From JBBQNR01 sp963774075 (GTDB taxonomy: Bacteria > Actinomycetota > Thermoleophilia > Solirubrobacterales > JBBDJG01): a stretch of DNA of 64,000 nt. A program made the position numbers and the translations under genes. Location of the stretch: NCBI GenBank assembly GCA_963774075.1, contig CAVZDP010000005.1:124001-188000 (forward strand). The letters run 5' to 3'. The stretch's first letter is position 1. Each line of letters begins with the position of its first letter. Positions 35,944 to 44,101 of the stretch are shown one piece after another. The notes below the pieces were generated by a model. That model saw only the letters and a list, made by a program, of their open reading frames with translations. It ran no database searches and was not told the DNA's origin.

Positions 35944-36165
35944 ATGCCCGTTCGCGCCTTCATCGCAACGCTCGCGGCGGCGCTCGCGACCATCCTCCTC
36001 ACGGCGGCCCCGGCGCTCGCTGCCAAGGGCGGCGAAGGCCTCTACGGCAAGGCCGACGACAAGGTCATCACGAACTTCGGCTTCGGCCTCATGATCTTCT
36101 TCACGCTGCTGATCGCCGGCTTGAGCACGGCCCAGTACTTGCTGGAAAAGCGTAAACACAAGTAA
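35944..36165 (+). CDS. Small exported membrane protein of unknown function
   Basis: A 73-residue protein with a signal peptide (RAFIATLAAALATILLTAAPALAA, cleavage likely after ALA near residue 26), a short exposed segment KGGEGLYGKADDKVITNFG, and one transmembrane helix GFGLMIFFTLLIAGLSTAQYLL ending in EKRKHK. The compact, regular layout and basic cytoplasmic tail argue for a real gene. The next gene follows after 28 bp on the same strand. No family name can be given. Confidence 0.6.
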   Translation: MPVRAFIATLAAALATILLTAAPALAAKGGEGLYGKADDKVITNFGFGLMIFFTLLIAGLSTAQYLLEKRKHK

Positions 36166-36193
36166 CTCCGAGCCCTAGCGTTAGGGTGGACTC

Positions 36194-37147
36194 ATGGCAA
36201 CCCACGCCGCGCAGATCGGCCCCGCGCACGAGTCCTGGCAGGAGGCTGGGGTCGAGGAGCAGTGGTCGGACTCGTTCTACTTCGGCGGCGGCGACGGGCG
36301 CGGGCTCGCTTTCTACTCGCGGGTCGGAAGGCGCCCGAACGAGGGGGTCACCGAGGGCGCGCTCGGCATCTGGCTTCCGGGGCAGGGCTTCCTGCTCGCG
36401 TTCGCCCGCGGCGAGCCCACCGACGAGATCGCGTGTGGACCGGTCGAGCTCGAGTGCGTCGAGCCACTCAAGCTGTGGAAGCTTTGCTTCGGCGGCGGCG
36501 GGCGGCTCTACGAACGCGCCGAGCACGTTGCGACCGACCGCGAGCGCTTCCGCCAGGTCGACCTGGACGGAATACTCAACTTCACGGCGTGGAGTGACCC
36601 GCTCAGTTTCGAGAGCGGCATCTCGAGCCCGGTTGCAAGCGCTCACTACGAGCAGCCGGGATCCATCGCCGGCGTGATCGAGGTCGACGGCCGCCGCCAT
36701 CCGCTGAACGGCCACTCGCTTCGCGACCACTCCTGGGGAGTGCGCGACTGGCAGGGGGTGCCGTACTGGCGCTGGTTCGGGATCGTGGTGGACCCGGACA
36801 ACTACCTCCTGCTCAACAACGTCGGCCTCGAGGACGGTGGCGAGACCGCGGGCGGGTTCCTCATGCGCGAGGGAATGCTCGCGGCGATCGAGGCATGCGA
36901 GACCAAGTCCGAGCTGGACCCAGAGCTCGGCTTCCAGCGAAGCTTCAGCGCTCGTGCACGGGACGCGCTCGGCCGCGAGACCCTCCTCGAGGGAAGCGCG
37001 ATCGAAGTCGCGCCGCTTCGCCAGCGTCGCGACGGCAGGCTGACGCTCGTCAACGAGGCGCTCACCCGCTATCGCTGGGAGGGCCACGAAGCGATCGGGA
37101 TCTCGGAGTACCTGGTGCAGGCCGGCGGAGCCGCGCACCAGTCATGA
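36194..37147 (+). CDS. AttH/CrtC-like lipocalin-fold protein, first gene of a catabolic-looking operon
   Basis: A 317-residue beta-rich protein. GHSLRDHSWGVRDWQGVPYWRWFGIVV matches the DHSWG-R-W motif of AttH/hydroxyneurosporene-synthase-like double-lipocalin proteins (DUF7064 type). Such proteins handle hydrophobic or isoprenoid substrates, but the reaction here is unknown. A small palindrome, CCCTA-gcgt-TAGGG, lies directly before the start. Its stop overlaps the next ATG (ATGA), starting a four-gene overlapping cassette with an M20 hydrolase, an F420-type oxidoreductase and an alpha/beta hydrolase. Confidence 0.6.
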   Translation: MATHAAQIGPAHESWQEAGVEEQWSDSFYFGGGDGRGLAFYSRVGRRPNEGVTEGALGIWLPGQGFLLAFARGEPTDEIACGPVELECVEPLKLWKLCFGGGGRLYERAEHVATDRERFRQVDLDGILNFTAWSDPLSFESGISSPVASAHYEQPGSIAGVIEVDGRRHPLNGHSLRDHSWGVRDWQGVPYWRWFGIVVDPDNYLLLNNVGLEDGGETAGGFLMREGMLAAIEACETKSELDPELGFQRSFSARARDALGRETLLEGSAIEVAPLRQRRDGRLTLVNEALTRYRWEGHEAIGISEYLVQAGGAAHQS

Positions 37148-38490
37148 CGCGCACCCTTACGGACATCGCGGCCCTGCAGACGCGGCCCGCGGAGCTACTC
37201 CGGACGCTCATCCGCTTCGACACGACGAATCCTCCCGGCAACGAGCGCGAGTGCATCTCGTACGTGGAGAGCCTCCTTTCCGAGACCGGCGTCGAGTCCA
37301 CAATCCGAGCGCGTGACCCGGAGCGCCCGAATCTTGTCGCCCGGCTCGCGGGCGAGGGCAAGGCGCCGCCGCTCCTGCTCTTCGGGCACGTCGACGTCGT
37401 CACCACCGAGGGCCAGCAATGGCGCCACCCACCCTTCGAGGGCGTGGTCGAGGACGGCTATGTGTGGGGGCGCGGTGCCGTCGACATGAAGGGGGGCGTG
37501 GCGATGATGCTCTCGGCCTTCCTGCGCGCGAAGGCGAGCGGGCTCGTGCCGGCCGGTGACGTCGTCCTGTGCCTGTTGAGCGACGAGGAGGGCTTCGGCG
37601 ACTTCGGCGCCATGTACATGGTCGACGAGCACCCCGAGCTGTTCGAGGGCGTGCGCTACGCGATCGGCGAGTTCGGTGGCTTCACGATGCACGTCCGGGG
37701 CCGTCGTTTCTACCCGGTGCAGGTGGCCGAGAAGCAGATCTGCACGTTGCGCCTCACCGCGCGCGGGCCGGGCGGACACGGAGCGATGCCGGTGCGCGGC
37801 GGCGCGGTCGCTCAGCTTGCGGAGGCGATCGGGAGGATCGATCGCGCCCGCCTGCCGCTGCACGTCACGCCGGTCGTGCGCCAGATGACCGAGGCGATGG
37901 CGGCCGGACTCTCGCCCCCCGCGAGCCAGGTGGTGCGCGGGGTCACAAAGCCGGCCCTGTCCGATCTCTGCATCCGCCTGATGGGCGCCGGAGGCCACGC
38001 GCTCGATCCGCTCCTCCGCAACACCGTCAGCCCGACGGTGCTGCGCGCGAGCAAGAAGTTGAACGTGATCCCCAGCGAAGCGAGCGTGCTGCTCGACGGG
38101 CGCCTGCTGCCGGGCTTCGCCCCCTCCGACCTGATCGCGGAGCTACGCGACGTCGTCCTCGACGACGTGGAGATCGAGCTCTCGAGGCACGATCCGGGGC
38201 CCGCCGAGCCCGACATGGGCATGTTCGACGCCCTTGCCGCGGTTCTTCGCCACCTGGACCCGGGCTGCACCCCGATGCCGCTGCTCCTGGCCGGAGTCAC
38301 CGACGGACGCTTCTTCGCGAAGCTCGGAATCCAGACCTACGGCTTCCTGCCGATGAAGCTGCCGCCCGGATTCGACTTCTGGAAGACGGTTCACGGAGCC
38401 GACGAGCGGATCCCGGCGAGCGCGATCGACTTCGGCAGCGAGGCCGTCTACCGAGCGCTCGAGAGTTACGGGGAGTTCGGCATTGCCTGA
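37144..38490 (+). CDS. M20-family metallohydrolase (peptidase/deacylase)
   Basis: A 448-residue zinc hydrolase of the ArgE/DapE/CPG2 family. Metal ligands and the catalytic residue are in FGHVDVV (His, Asp), RGAVDMKGG (bridging Asp) and SDEEGFGDFG (catalytic Glu pair). The dimerisation domain has the ARGPGGHGAMP histidine. It cleaves an amide or peptide bond of a small molecule; the substrate is unknown. Coupled by four-base overlaps to the genes on both sides. A paralogue, clearly diverged, lies at 51154-52500. Confidence 0.88.
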   Translation: MTRTLTDIAALQTRPAELLRTLIRFDTTNPPGNERECISYVESLLSETGVESTIRARDPERPNLVARLAGEGKAPPLLLFGHVDVVTTEGQQWRHPPFEGVVEDGYVWGRGAVDMKGGVAMMLSAFLRAKASGLVPAGDVVLCLLSDEEGFGDFGAMYMVDEHPELFEGVRYAIGEFGGFTMHVRGRRFYPVQVAEKQICTLRLTARGPGGHGAMPVRGGAVAQLAEAIGRIDRARLPLHVTPVVRQMTEAMAAGLSPPASQVVRGVTKPALSDLCIRLMGAGGHALDPLLRNTVSPTVLRASKKLNVIPSEASVLLDGRLLPGFAPSDLIAELRDVVLDDVEIELSRHDPGPAEPDMGMFDALAAVLRHLDPGCTPMPLLLAGVTDGRFFAKLGIQTYGFLPMKLPPGFDFWKTVHGADERIPASAIDFGSEAVYRALESYGEFGIA

Positions 38491-39439
38491 CTTGCGGTGG
38501 GCATTGACGGTTCCCTTCACCGGGGTGCGCCTTCGCGACCACCGGCCCCTGCTCGAGCGTGCCGAGGCGGCGGGCTTCGACGACCTCTGGAGCGGCGAGA
38601 CCGGCGGCCCGGACGGCTTTACCCCGCTCGCTCTCGCCGCCGTCTGGACCGAGCGCATGCGGCTCGGCACCGGCGTCGTGAACGCGTTCACCCGCGGTCC
38701 CGCCGTGCTCGCGCAGCACGCGGCCGCGCTCCAGGACGCCAGCGAGGGGCGTTTCTGCCTCGGCATCGGCTCGTCCTCGAACGTAATCGTCGAGCGCTGG
38801 AACCGGATCCCGTTCGAGAAGCCGCTGACGCGCGTGCGCGAAACGGTCGAGGCGCTGCGCTTGATCCTGGCCGGCGAGCGGGGCCCTGGAGGCTTCAAGC
38901 TCGAGACGCCGCCAGAGACGGCGCCGCCGATCTACGTGGCGGCGCTTCGCGGGCGCATGCTGCGCCTGGCGGGGGCGCTCGGCGACGGGACGTTCGTCAA
39001 CTTCCTGCCGCTCTCCAGCCTCCCGGGGGTCATCTCGGAGATCCGCGCCGGCGAGCGCGAGGGCGGGCGCGTGGAAGGGTCGTCGGATGTGCTCTGCCGC
39101 TTCTTCTGCGTGCCGCAGCCGGCGGAGGAAGCGATGCCCCTGGCGCGCTGGATGTTCTCCGCTTACGCCACGGTGCCCGTGTACGCGGAGTTCTTCCGCT
39201 GGCTCGGCTGGGGCGGCGCGATCGATCCGATGGTCGAGGCGTGGAGCGCGGGCGAGCGCGATCGCGCGCGGGAGCTCGCGCCCGAGGAATTGATCCGCGA
39301 GATCTTCATCTTCGGCGCGGCCGACGAGCAGAAGGCGCGCTTGGCGGAGTTCGTCGCGGGCGGCATCACCACTCCCGTGCTCACGCCGATCTGCGCGCCG
39401 GAGCAGGTGCCCGAGCAGATCGACGCTCTCGCGCCTTGA
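38483..39439 (+). CDS. LLM-class F420-dependent oxidoreductase
   Basis: A 318-residue TIM-barrel flavin/F420 enzyme of the luciferase-like family. It has RPLLERAEAAGFDDLWSGETGGPDGFTPLALAAVWTERMRLGTGVVNAFTRGPAVLAQHAAALQDASEGRFCLGIGSSS and PIYVAALRGRMLRLAGALGDGTFVNFLP. Actinobacterial members of this type use deazaflavin F420. TTG start at 38483, overlapping the M20 stop by eight bases. It probably reduces or oxidises an intermediate of the same unknown pathway as its operon partners. Confidence 0.88.
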   Translation: MPDLRWALTVPFTGVRLRDHRPLLERAEAAGFDDLWSGETGGPDGFTPLALAAVWTERMRLGTGVVNAFTRGPAVLAQHAAALQDASEGRFCLGIGSSSNVIVERWNRIPFEKPLTRVRETVEALRLILAGERGPGGFKLETPPETAPPIYVAALRGRMLRLAGALGDGTFVNFLPLSSLPGVISEIRAGEREGGRVEGSSDVLCRFFCVPQPAEEAMPLARWMFSAYATVPVYAEFFRWLGWGGAIDPMVEAWSAGERDRARELAPEELIREIFIFGAADEQKARLAEFVAGGITTPVLTPICAPEQVPEQIDALAP

Positions 39440-39453
39440 TCGAGGAGCAGCGG

Positions 39454-40302
39454 GTGGACCCCGGAGGCGGCGCCACCCGCGTGCTGGAAGTCGACGGACC
39501 CGCGGGCGAGAATCCGGTCCTCTTCCTCCACGGCAACCCGACCAACGCCGACGACTGGCGGCCGTTCCTGGAGCGGATCGAGGGACGCAGGCGGGCGTTC
39601 GCCCCGGACTTCCTCGGATGGGGAAAGGCGGACCGCCCACCCGGCTTTCGCTTCACCATGGAGGAGCTCGCGGACTGGCTCGAGCGCCTGATCGAAGCGC
39701 TGACGCTCGAGCGCTTCGACCTCGTGGTGCATGACTGGGGCGTCATCGGCCTAGTGGTCGCGCAGCGCAGGCCGGACGCGGTGGGACGCCTGGTCGTGAT
39801 GGACACGGTGCCGCTCTTCCCGGGCTACCGCTGGCACTGGGTCGCGCGTCTGTGGCGGCGGCGGGGCGTGGGCGAGCTCCTGAACGCCACCGTGACCCGC
39901 TTCGGCACCACGCAGCTCATGAGACAGGCAACGCCGCGGCCGGGTTCGCTCCCCGAAGTGGTCGACCGCTTCCACGAGCATCTCGACGCGGGCAACAAGC
40001 GCGCGATCCTCGATCTCTACCGCGCCGCCGACCCCGACCGGCTCGTCGCCGCCGGTCGCGACCTCGGTCGGCTCAGCGGACCGGCTCTCGTTGCCTGGGG
40101 CGAGCAGGATCCGTACATCCACGCGGACTTCGCCGACCGCTGGGCCGAGAGACTGGGCGGCGAGCCGCAGGTGCTGCGGCTGGAGAACGCCGGCCACTTC
40201 CCCTGGCTCGACCGCCCGGAGCTGATCGACACCGTCTGCGACTTCATCGCCGGGCCAGTCGCGCCGCCCGCCCACTTGGGCGAAACGCCGCGAAGCTCTT
40301 AG
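39454..40302 (+). CDS. Alpha/beta hydrolase, haloalkane-dehalogenase-like
   Basis: A 282-residue alpha/beta hydrolase. VLFLHGNPTNADDWRPFLERI carries the oxyanion HGNP motif. The nucleophile elbow VVHDWG has Asp in place of Ser, as in haloalkane dehalogenases and epoxide hydrolases. The end has NAGHFPWLDRPE with the catalytic His. GTG 39454 is chosen because GAGGAG lies six bases upstream; TTG 39436 overlapping the previous stop is possible. Last gene of the four-gene cassette that begins at 36194. Confidence 0.82.
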   Translation: MDPGGGATRVLEVDGPAGENPVLFLHGNPTNADDWRPFLERIEGRRRAFAPDFLGWGKADRPPGFRFTMEELADWLERLIEALTLERFDLVVHDWGVIGLVVAQRRPDAVGRLVVMDTVPLFPGYRWHWVARLWRRRGVGELLNATVTRFGTTQLMRQATPRPGSLPEVVDRFHEHLDAGNKRAILDLYRAADPDRLVAAGRDLGRLSGPALVAWGEQDPYIHADFADRWAERLGGEPQVLRLENAGHFPWLDRPELIDTVCDFIAGPVAPPAHLGETPRSS

Positions 40303-40323
40303 ATTGTCGACGGGCTCGAGGAG

Positions 40324-40521
40324 CTAGGGCCAAACGAGACCGGCCATGATGGCCTGGTCGACCTGTTCCTCGTCCTGACCGTCCTCCTGCGCTGCAGGGT
40401 AGGAGACGGCCGGATAGCCGGCCCGCACCTCGGCGAGCAGCGTCTCGGTGTCGGGTAGCGGAGGCTCAGCAACGCTCTGGAGATCTGCAGGGTTGGGTTG
40501 GTCCCAGTTGGGCTCGTACAT
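40324..40521 (-). CDS. 65-residue acidic orphan protein with a PHO-box-like promoter
   Basis: MYEPNWDQPNPADLQSVAEP starts a 65-residue, acidic, cysteine-free protein with Pro-rich N-terminal half and the C-terminus EEQVDQAIMAGLVWP. No signal peptide or transmembrane segment is seen and no family is recognised. AAGGGGGA precedes the ATG by a normal distance, which favours this start over a longer frame reaching 40647. Three GTTCAC-like hexamers at exact 11-bp spacing lie 120-146 bp upstream on the same strand. It could be a small regulator, a peptide precursor or a protein of no clear class. Confidence 0.55.
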   Translation of the reverse strand: MYEPNWDQPNPADLQSVAEPPLPDTETLLAEVRAGYPAVSYPAAQEDGQDEEQVDQAIMAGLVWP

Positions 40522-40639
40522 TCCGTCCCCCTTTTCGGTGGCGGGTCGGATTTTCCGGCGGCTGACGCCGCCCCACCTCTCGAGAGCCGGTGGCAGCCGG
40601 TCTCTCCTCCTCAAGCTTCCAGCCTCACCTGAGAGCCAT

Positions 40640-40667
40640 GTGAACAAACCTTGAACCTCGCGTTAAG
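40640..40667 (-). promoter_or_regulatory. Three-unit PHO-box-like repeat before the 65-residue protein
   Basis: On the minus strand CTTAAC (from 40667), GTTCAA (40656) and GTTCAC (40645) are spaced exactly 11 bp. CTTAAC and GTTCAC also occur in the pstS array. The nearest downstream minus-strand gene is at 40521; the plus-strand enoyl-CoA hydratase starts 92 bp away in the other direction. Confidence 0.65.
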
Positions 40668-40758
40668 TATCCGCTTCGCGAAACCTCGCGCAAGGCCAAC
40701 GTCCGTCCAGGTCGCTCCCCTATCTCGCAAACTGCGGGAATGTGTACGATCGCCGCCG

Positions 40759-41517
40759 ATGAGCGCTGACGCTCCAGTCCGCTACGAGCGATCGGGGAGC
40801 GCCTCGGTGCTGACGATCGACCGCCCCGAGCGCCGCAACGCGGTCGACGGCGAGACCGCTGCCCTGCTGCGCGAGGGGCTCGAGCGCTTCGAGCGCGACG
40901 AACAGGCCCGCGTGCTGGTGCTCACCGGCGACGAGACGTCGTTCTGCGCCGGCGCGGACCTGAAGGCGCTTACCACGCTCGAGATAGACCACCCTGCCGG
41001 CCCAATGGGATTCACTCGCCTGGCCGCGTCGAAGCCCACGATCGCCGCCGTCTCCGGCTGGTGCCTTGCGGGGGGCGTCGAGATCGCGCTCTGGTGCGAC
41101 CTGCGGATCGCCGCCGAGGGCTCCACGTTCGGGCTCTTCGAACGGCGCTGGGGCGTGCCGCTGATCGACGGCGGCACCCAGCGACTGCCGCGCGTGGTGG
41201 GAATGGGGCGAGCGCTCGAGCTGATGCTGACAGGGCGGCCCGTCGACGCGGATGAGGCGCTGCGGATCGGCCTCGTGAACGAGGTCACGCCTGCCGGCCG
41301 TCACCTCGAAAGGGCGATCGAGCTGGCGGAGCGGCTGGCGTCGTTTCCCCAGGAGACGATGCTCAGCGACCGCCGCGCCGCCATCGAGGGCGTCGGCCGG
41401 ACGTTCGAGGAGGGACTCGAGCTCGAATGGCGGCTCGGGCGGGAGGTCACCGACGTCGCACGGCGTGGCGCCGCCCGCTTCGCCCGTGGTGAGGGCCGGC
41501 ATGGTGAGGGTGCCTAG
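40759..41517 (+). CDS. Enoyl-CoA hydratase/isomerase family protein
   Basis: A 252-residue crotonase-fold protein. SASVLTIDRPERRNAVDGETAALLREGLERFE is the N-terminal signature, LTGDETSFCAGADLKALTTLE the CoA-binding loop, and VSGWCLAGGVEIALWCDLRIAAEGSTFGLFERRWGVPLIDGGTQRLPRVVGMGRALELMLTGRPVDADEALRIGLVNEV the oxyanion and active-site core. It probably hydrates enoyl-CoA in fatty acid or similar breakdown, though crotonases vary. ATG 40759 gives the family start; longer frames upstream cross the PHO-like box. Confidence 0.88.
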   Translation: MSADAPVRYERSGSASVLTIDRPERRNAVDGETAALLREGLERFERDEQARVLVLTGDETSFCAGADLKALTTLEIDHPAGPMGFTRLAASKPTIAAVSGWCLAGGVEIALWCDLRIAAEGSTFGLFERRWGVPLIDGGTQRLPRVVGMGRALELMLTGRPVDADEALRIGLVNEVTPAGRHLERAIELAERLASFPQETMLSDRRAAIEGVGRTFEEGLELEWRLGREVTDVARRGAARFARGEGRHGEGA

Positions 41518-41532
41518 TTGTCTGGAGGGCGG

Positions 41533-42195
41533 CTAGCGGATCACGAACTGGGAAGGAGGACGCCCTACGATCTCGCACGGCTCACTCGCCAGGCCGCTCG
41601 CCTCCCAGTCCGAGCGCAACATGCCGTACGAGATGACGTCGTTCGGCTCTCCCGCGTGCACGTGCCAGTGCCGCAGAACGCCCTCGTGCACGAACCCGAG
41701 CCGCTCGAGCGCCGTCTGAGAGCGGCCGTTGTCGGTCCCGCACCAGGCCGTCACGCGCTCGAGGCCGAGCCCCGCGAACGCCAGGCCGAGCACCAGCGCC
41801 TTCGACTGGCGGTTCGCCCCCTTGCCCCACCACTCGCGCCCGTGCCAGGTTCCCACGACCGCCCGGCGATCGCGGAGTGAGAACTCCGACAGGCCCGTGA
41901 CGCCGATCACGCCGCCTTCTCGGTGCACGATCACGAACTCGAGCATCCGTCCCTGCGCCCGCTTGGCGGGCAGCGAGGCGATGTAGTCCTCAGCCTCTCG
42001 CTGGTCCCGGTATGGACCCCACGAGAAGAACTTCGTCACCTCGGCGTCGGATGCCAGCCGGTAGAGCGCCGAGGCGTCGGACGGCCGCGCGTAACGAAGC
42101 GACAGCTCGGCGCCTCTTATCTCGAGCTCGTCCGCGGCTGCGCCGTGGTCGGAGGCGTGCGCCACGAGCGCGCTCGGATCCGAGGAACCGCTCAT
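41533..42195 (-). CDS. GNAT-family N-acetyltransferase (RimJ/RimL type)
   Basis: A 220-residue protein with a GNAT domain from about residue 25. ELSLRYARPSDASALYRLASDAEVTKFFSWGPYRDQREAEDYI starts the fold. The acetyl-CoA loop region is WHGREWWGKGANRQSKALVLGLAFAGLGLERVTAWCGTDNGRSQTALERLGFVHEGVLRHWHVH. It acetylates a protein N-terminus or a small amine; the substrate is unknown. It converges with the enoyl-CoA hydratase gene and is divergent from the cupin gene. Confidence 0.85.
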   Translation of the reverse strand: MSGSSDPSALVAHASDHGAAADELEIRGAELSLRYARPSDASALYRLASDAEVTKFFSWGPYRDQREAEDYIASLPAKRAQGRMLEFVIVHREGGVIGVTGLSEFSLRDRRAVVGTWHGREWWGKGANRQSKALVLGLAFAGLGLERVTAWCGTDNGRSQTALERLGFVHEGVLRHWHVHAGEPNDVISYGMLRSDWEASGLASEPCEIVGRPPSQFVIR

Positions 42196-42248
42196 TGGGT
42201 AGATGCTGACATAGACTGACGGCCGATCCGAACGACAGGAGGTGTCGC

Positions 42249-42596
42249 GTGCAAACGTGGGACGTCAGATCGGTGGACGTGGAGCCCCATTTCCCGCAGG
42301 TGCTCCGCACCGACGACGAGGGCCGGGCCATCGTCATCAACCTTCCCGCCGGCGAGGCGCTCCAGGAGCACCAGGTGCACGAGCGTGCCTGGCTCGTGGT
42401 CGCGGACGGGGAGGTCGAGCTCGAACCGGCCGAGGGCCCGGTCGTGAGGGGTGGGCCGGGACTGCTCGCCCACCTGGACCCCAAGGAGCGCCACGAGGTT
42501 CGTGCGCTGAAGGACTCGCGGCTCTTGCTGCTGCTCGTGCCCTGGCCCGGGGACGGACACCCTTCGCTCAGACAGGGCGGCGAACGCCCCGCGTGA
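42249..42596 (+). CDS. Small cupin-domain protein
   Basis: A 115-residue single cupin barrel. INLPAGEALQEHQVHERAWLVVADGEVELEP is the first metal motif (His residues in EHQVHE) and GPGLLAHLDPKERHEVRALKDSRLLLLLVPW the second. An AGGAGGTG site lies right before the ATG. It could be a dioxygenase-like enzyme or a small-molecule sensor; the sequence does not decide. The phosphoesterase gene follows after seven bases, so they are probably co-transcribed. Confidence 0.8.
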   Translation: MQTWDVRSVDVEPHFPQVLRTDDEGRAIVINLPAGEALQEHQVHERAWLVVADGEVELEPAEGPVVRGGPGLLAHLDPKERHEVRALKDSRLLLLLVPWPGDGHPSLRQGGERPA

Positions 42597-42603
42597 CAGT
42601 TCG

Positions 42604-43308
42604 ATGAGCGCCGGCGCCCCTCGGGCGCTGCTCTACGACGTTCACGCCAACCTGCCGGCACTGGATGCCGTTCTCGCGGATGCGCGTGCTGCCGGCGCAC
42701 GGACCTTCGTGCTTGGTGGCGACTACGCGTTCGCGGGAGCCTGGCCGCGTGAGACGGTGTCGCGGCTGCGCGAGCTCGACGCCGTCTGGATACGCGGCAA
42801 CGGCGAGCGCTGGACCGCGAGCCCCGAGGAAGCTCCCGACCTCGCGTTCGTGTCGCAGGCGCTCCAGTGGTGCCGCGTTCAGCTCGGGCGGGAGCTCGTC
42901 GCCGACCTGGCGGCGTTGCCCACGACGGTGGAGCTGGACGGCGCGCTCTTCTGTCACGGCTCGCCGCGCTCGGACGTCGAGACGTTCCTTCCCGAGCCGG
43001 CGGACGGCGAGCAGGAGCTGCTCGCGGGCGCGACTTCGCCGGTGCTGGTCTTTGGGCACAGCCATCTTCAATTCAGCCGCGACGCGAATGGGCGGCTGCT
43101 GGTGAACCCGGGCAGCGTGGGCATGCCGTTCGACGGCGACCGTAGGGCCGCGTATGCCCTGTGGCACGGGGACGGCGAGTTCGAAGCGCGACGCGTCGAC
43201 TACGACTTCGAGGAATACCTCGCCGACGTACGCGATCGCATGAGCGCGGCGCTCGGCGAGACCACGGCGACGCTCACCGGGCGGTTGGAGAAGGCCATGG
43301 TCGATTGA
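42604..43308 (+). CDS. Calcineurin-like metallophosphoesterase (YfcE/MJ0936 type)
   Basis: A 234-residue phosphoesterase. LLYDVHANLPALDAVLADA is the first metal motif (Asp-x-His), VLGGDYAFAGAWP the second (GGD), IRGNGERW stands in for GNHD/E, and VFGHSHLQFSRDANGRLLVNPGSVG carries the GHSH motif and the family end. It hydrolyses phosphomono- or diesters with two metals. It follows the cupin gene closely and is followed by a single 65-bp-family repeat. Confidence 0.85.
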   Translation: MSAGAPRALLYDVHANLPALDAVLADARAAGARTFVLGGDYAFAGAWPRETVSRLRELDAVWIRGNGERWTASPEEAPDLAFVSQALQWCRVQLGRELVADLAALPTTVELDGALFCHGSPRSDVETFLPEPADGEQELLAGATSPVLVFGHSHLQFSRDANGRLLVNPGSVGMPFDGDRRAAYALWHGDGEFEARRVDYDFEEYLADVRDRMSAALGETTATLTGRLEKAMVD

Positions 43309-43329
43309 GGGGCGACCGCCGTAGGTGGG

Positions 43330-43374
43330 CGCTCTGGACTTTAGGTGTCCGCCGAAGGCGGCTAGATATTCAGA
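43330..43374. repeat. Single copy of the 65-bp-family repeat
   Basis: GCTCTGGACTTTAGGTGT, then CCGCC-gaa-GGCGG and CTAGATATTCAG, match the second half of the 19-kb units (CTGGACTGTAGGTGT...CTCGATATTCAG). The first hairpin is missing. It fills the gap before the FMN reductase-like gene and ends 22 bp before its start codon. Confidence 0.8.
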
Positions 43375-43395
43375 AAATCAGGAGGAACCCCGGAC

Positions 43396-44034
43396 ATGAA
43401 GCTGAAGGCCGTACTGCTGAACTGCACGCTCAAGAAGTCGCCCGAGGCGTCTAACACGCAGGCGCTCCTGGACATCGTCATCGGGCACCTGCACGACCTG
43501 GACGTCGAGACGGAGGTCGTTCGTCCGGTCGACTACCGGGTCCCGTTCGGGGTCGTCTCCGACATGGGCGAGGGAGACGAGTGGCCGAAGATCCTCGAGC
43601 GCATCCTCGGCGCGGACATCCTCATCATCGGCACGTCGATCTGGTTCGGCGTTCGCAGCAGCGTCTGCCAGATGGTGATCGAGCGGCTCGACGGCACCTA
43701 TGAGGACACGAACGAGGTCGGCCAGTACCCGATGTACAACAAGGTCGCGGGCGTGGTCGTGACCGGCAACGAGGACGGCGCGCACTCCTCCGCCGAGACG
43801 ACGCTCTTCAACCTCTCCCACCTCGGCTTCACCATCCCGCCGAACGCGGACACGTACTGGGTCGGCGACGCCGGTCCCGGGCCCTCGTTCATCGAGGCGA
43901 ACGGGAAGGACCACCCCTACACGCAGAAGACGGCGAGCTGGATGGCGCACAACGTGGTCCACCTGGCGCGAATGCTGAAGGAGCACCCGATCCCGCCCGA
44001 GGGCAACACCGTCCCGTGCAGGCACGTCGGTTGA
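43396..44034 (+). CDS. NADPH-dependent FMN reductase-like flavodoxin-fold protein
   Basis: A 212-residue flavodoxin-like protein. LKAVLLNCTLKKSPEASNTQALLDIVIGHL is the FMN phosphate loop, ADILIIGTSIWFGVRSSVCQMVIERLDG the second flavin loop, and VAGVVVTGNEDGAHSSAETTLFNLSHLGFTIPPNADTYWVGDAGPG the third. It probably reduces FMN or quinones using NAD(P)H. AGGAGG at 43380-43385 is ten bases before the ATG. It stands alone. Confidence 0.85.
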   Translation: MKLKAVLLNCTLKKSPEASNTQALLDIVIGHLHDLDVETEVVRPVDYRVPFGVVSDMGEGDEWPKILERILGADILIIGTSIWFGVRSSVCQMVIERLDGTYEDTNEVGQYPMYNKVAGVVVTGNEDGAHSSAETTLFNLSHLGFTIPPNADTYWVGDAGPGPSFIEANGKDHPYTQKTASWMAHNVVHLARMLKEHPIPPEGNTVPCRHVG

Positions 44035-44101
44035 GGCCCAGCGTGGCTCCGCCGTCACCTGCGGTTGACCCGGTGCCGGGCTGGCTGCGAGCATCACGCT
44101 G

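Noticed and set aside
40522..40647. Longer form of the 65-residue protein starting at 40647
   Set aside because: It would overlap the PHO-like repeat, lacks a ribosome site and the extra residues are arginine-rich shadow sequence.
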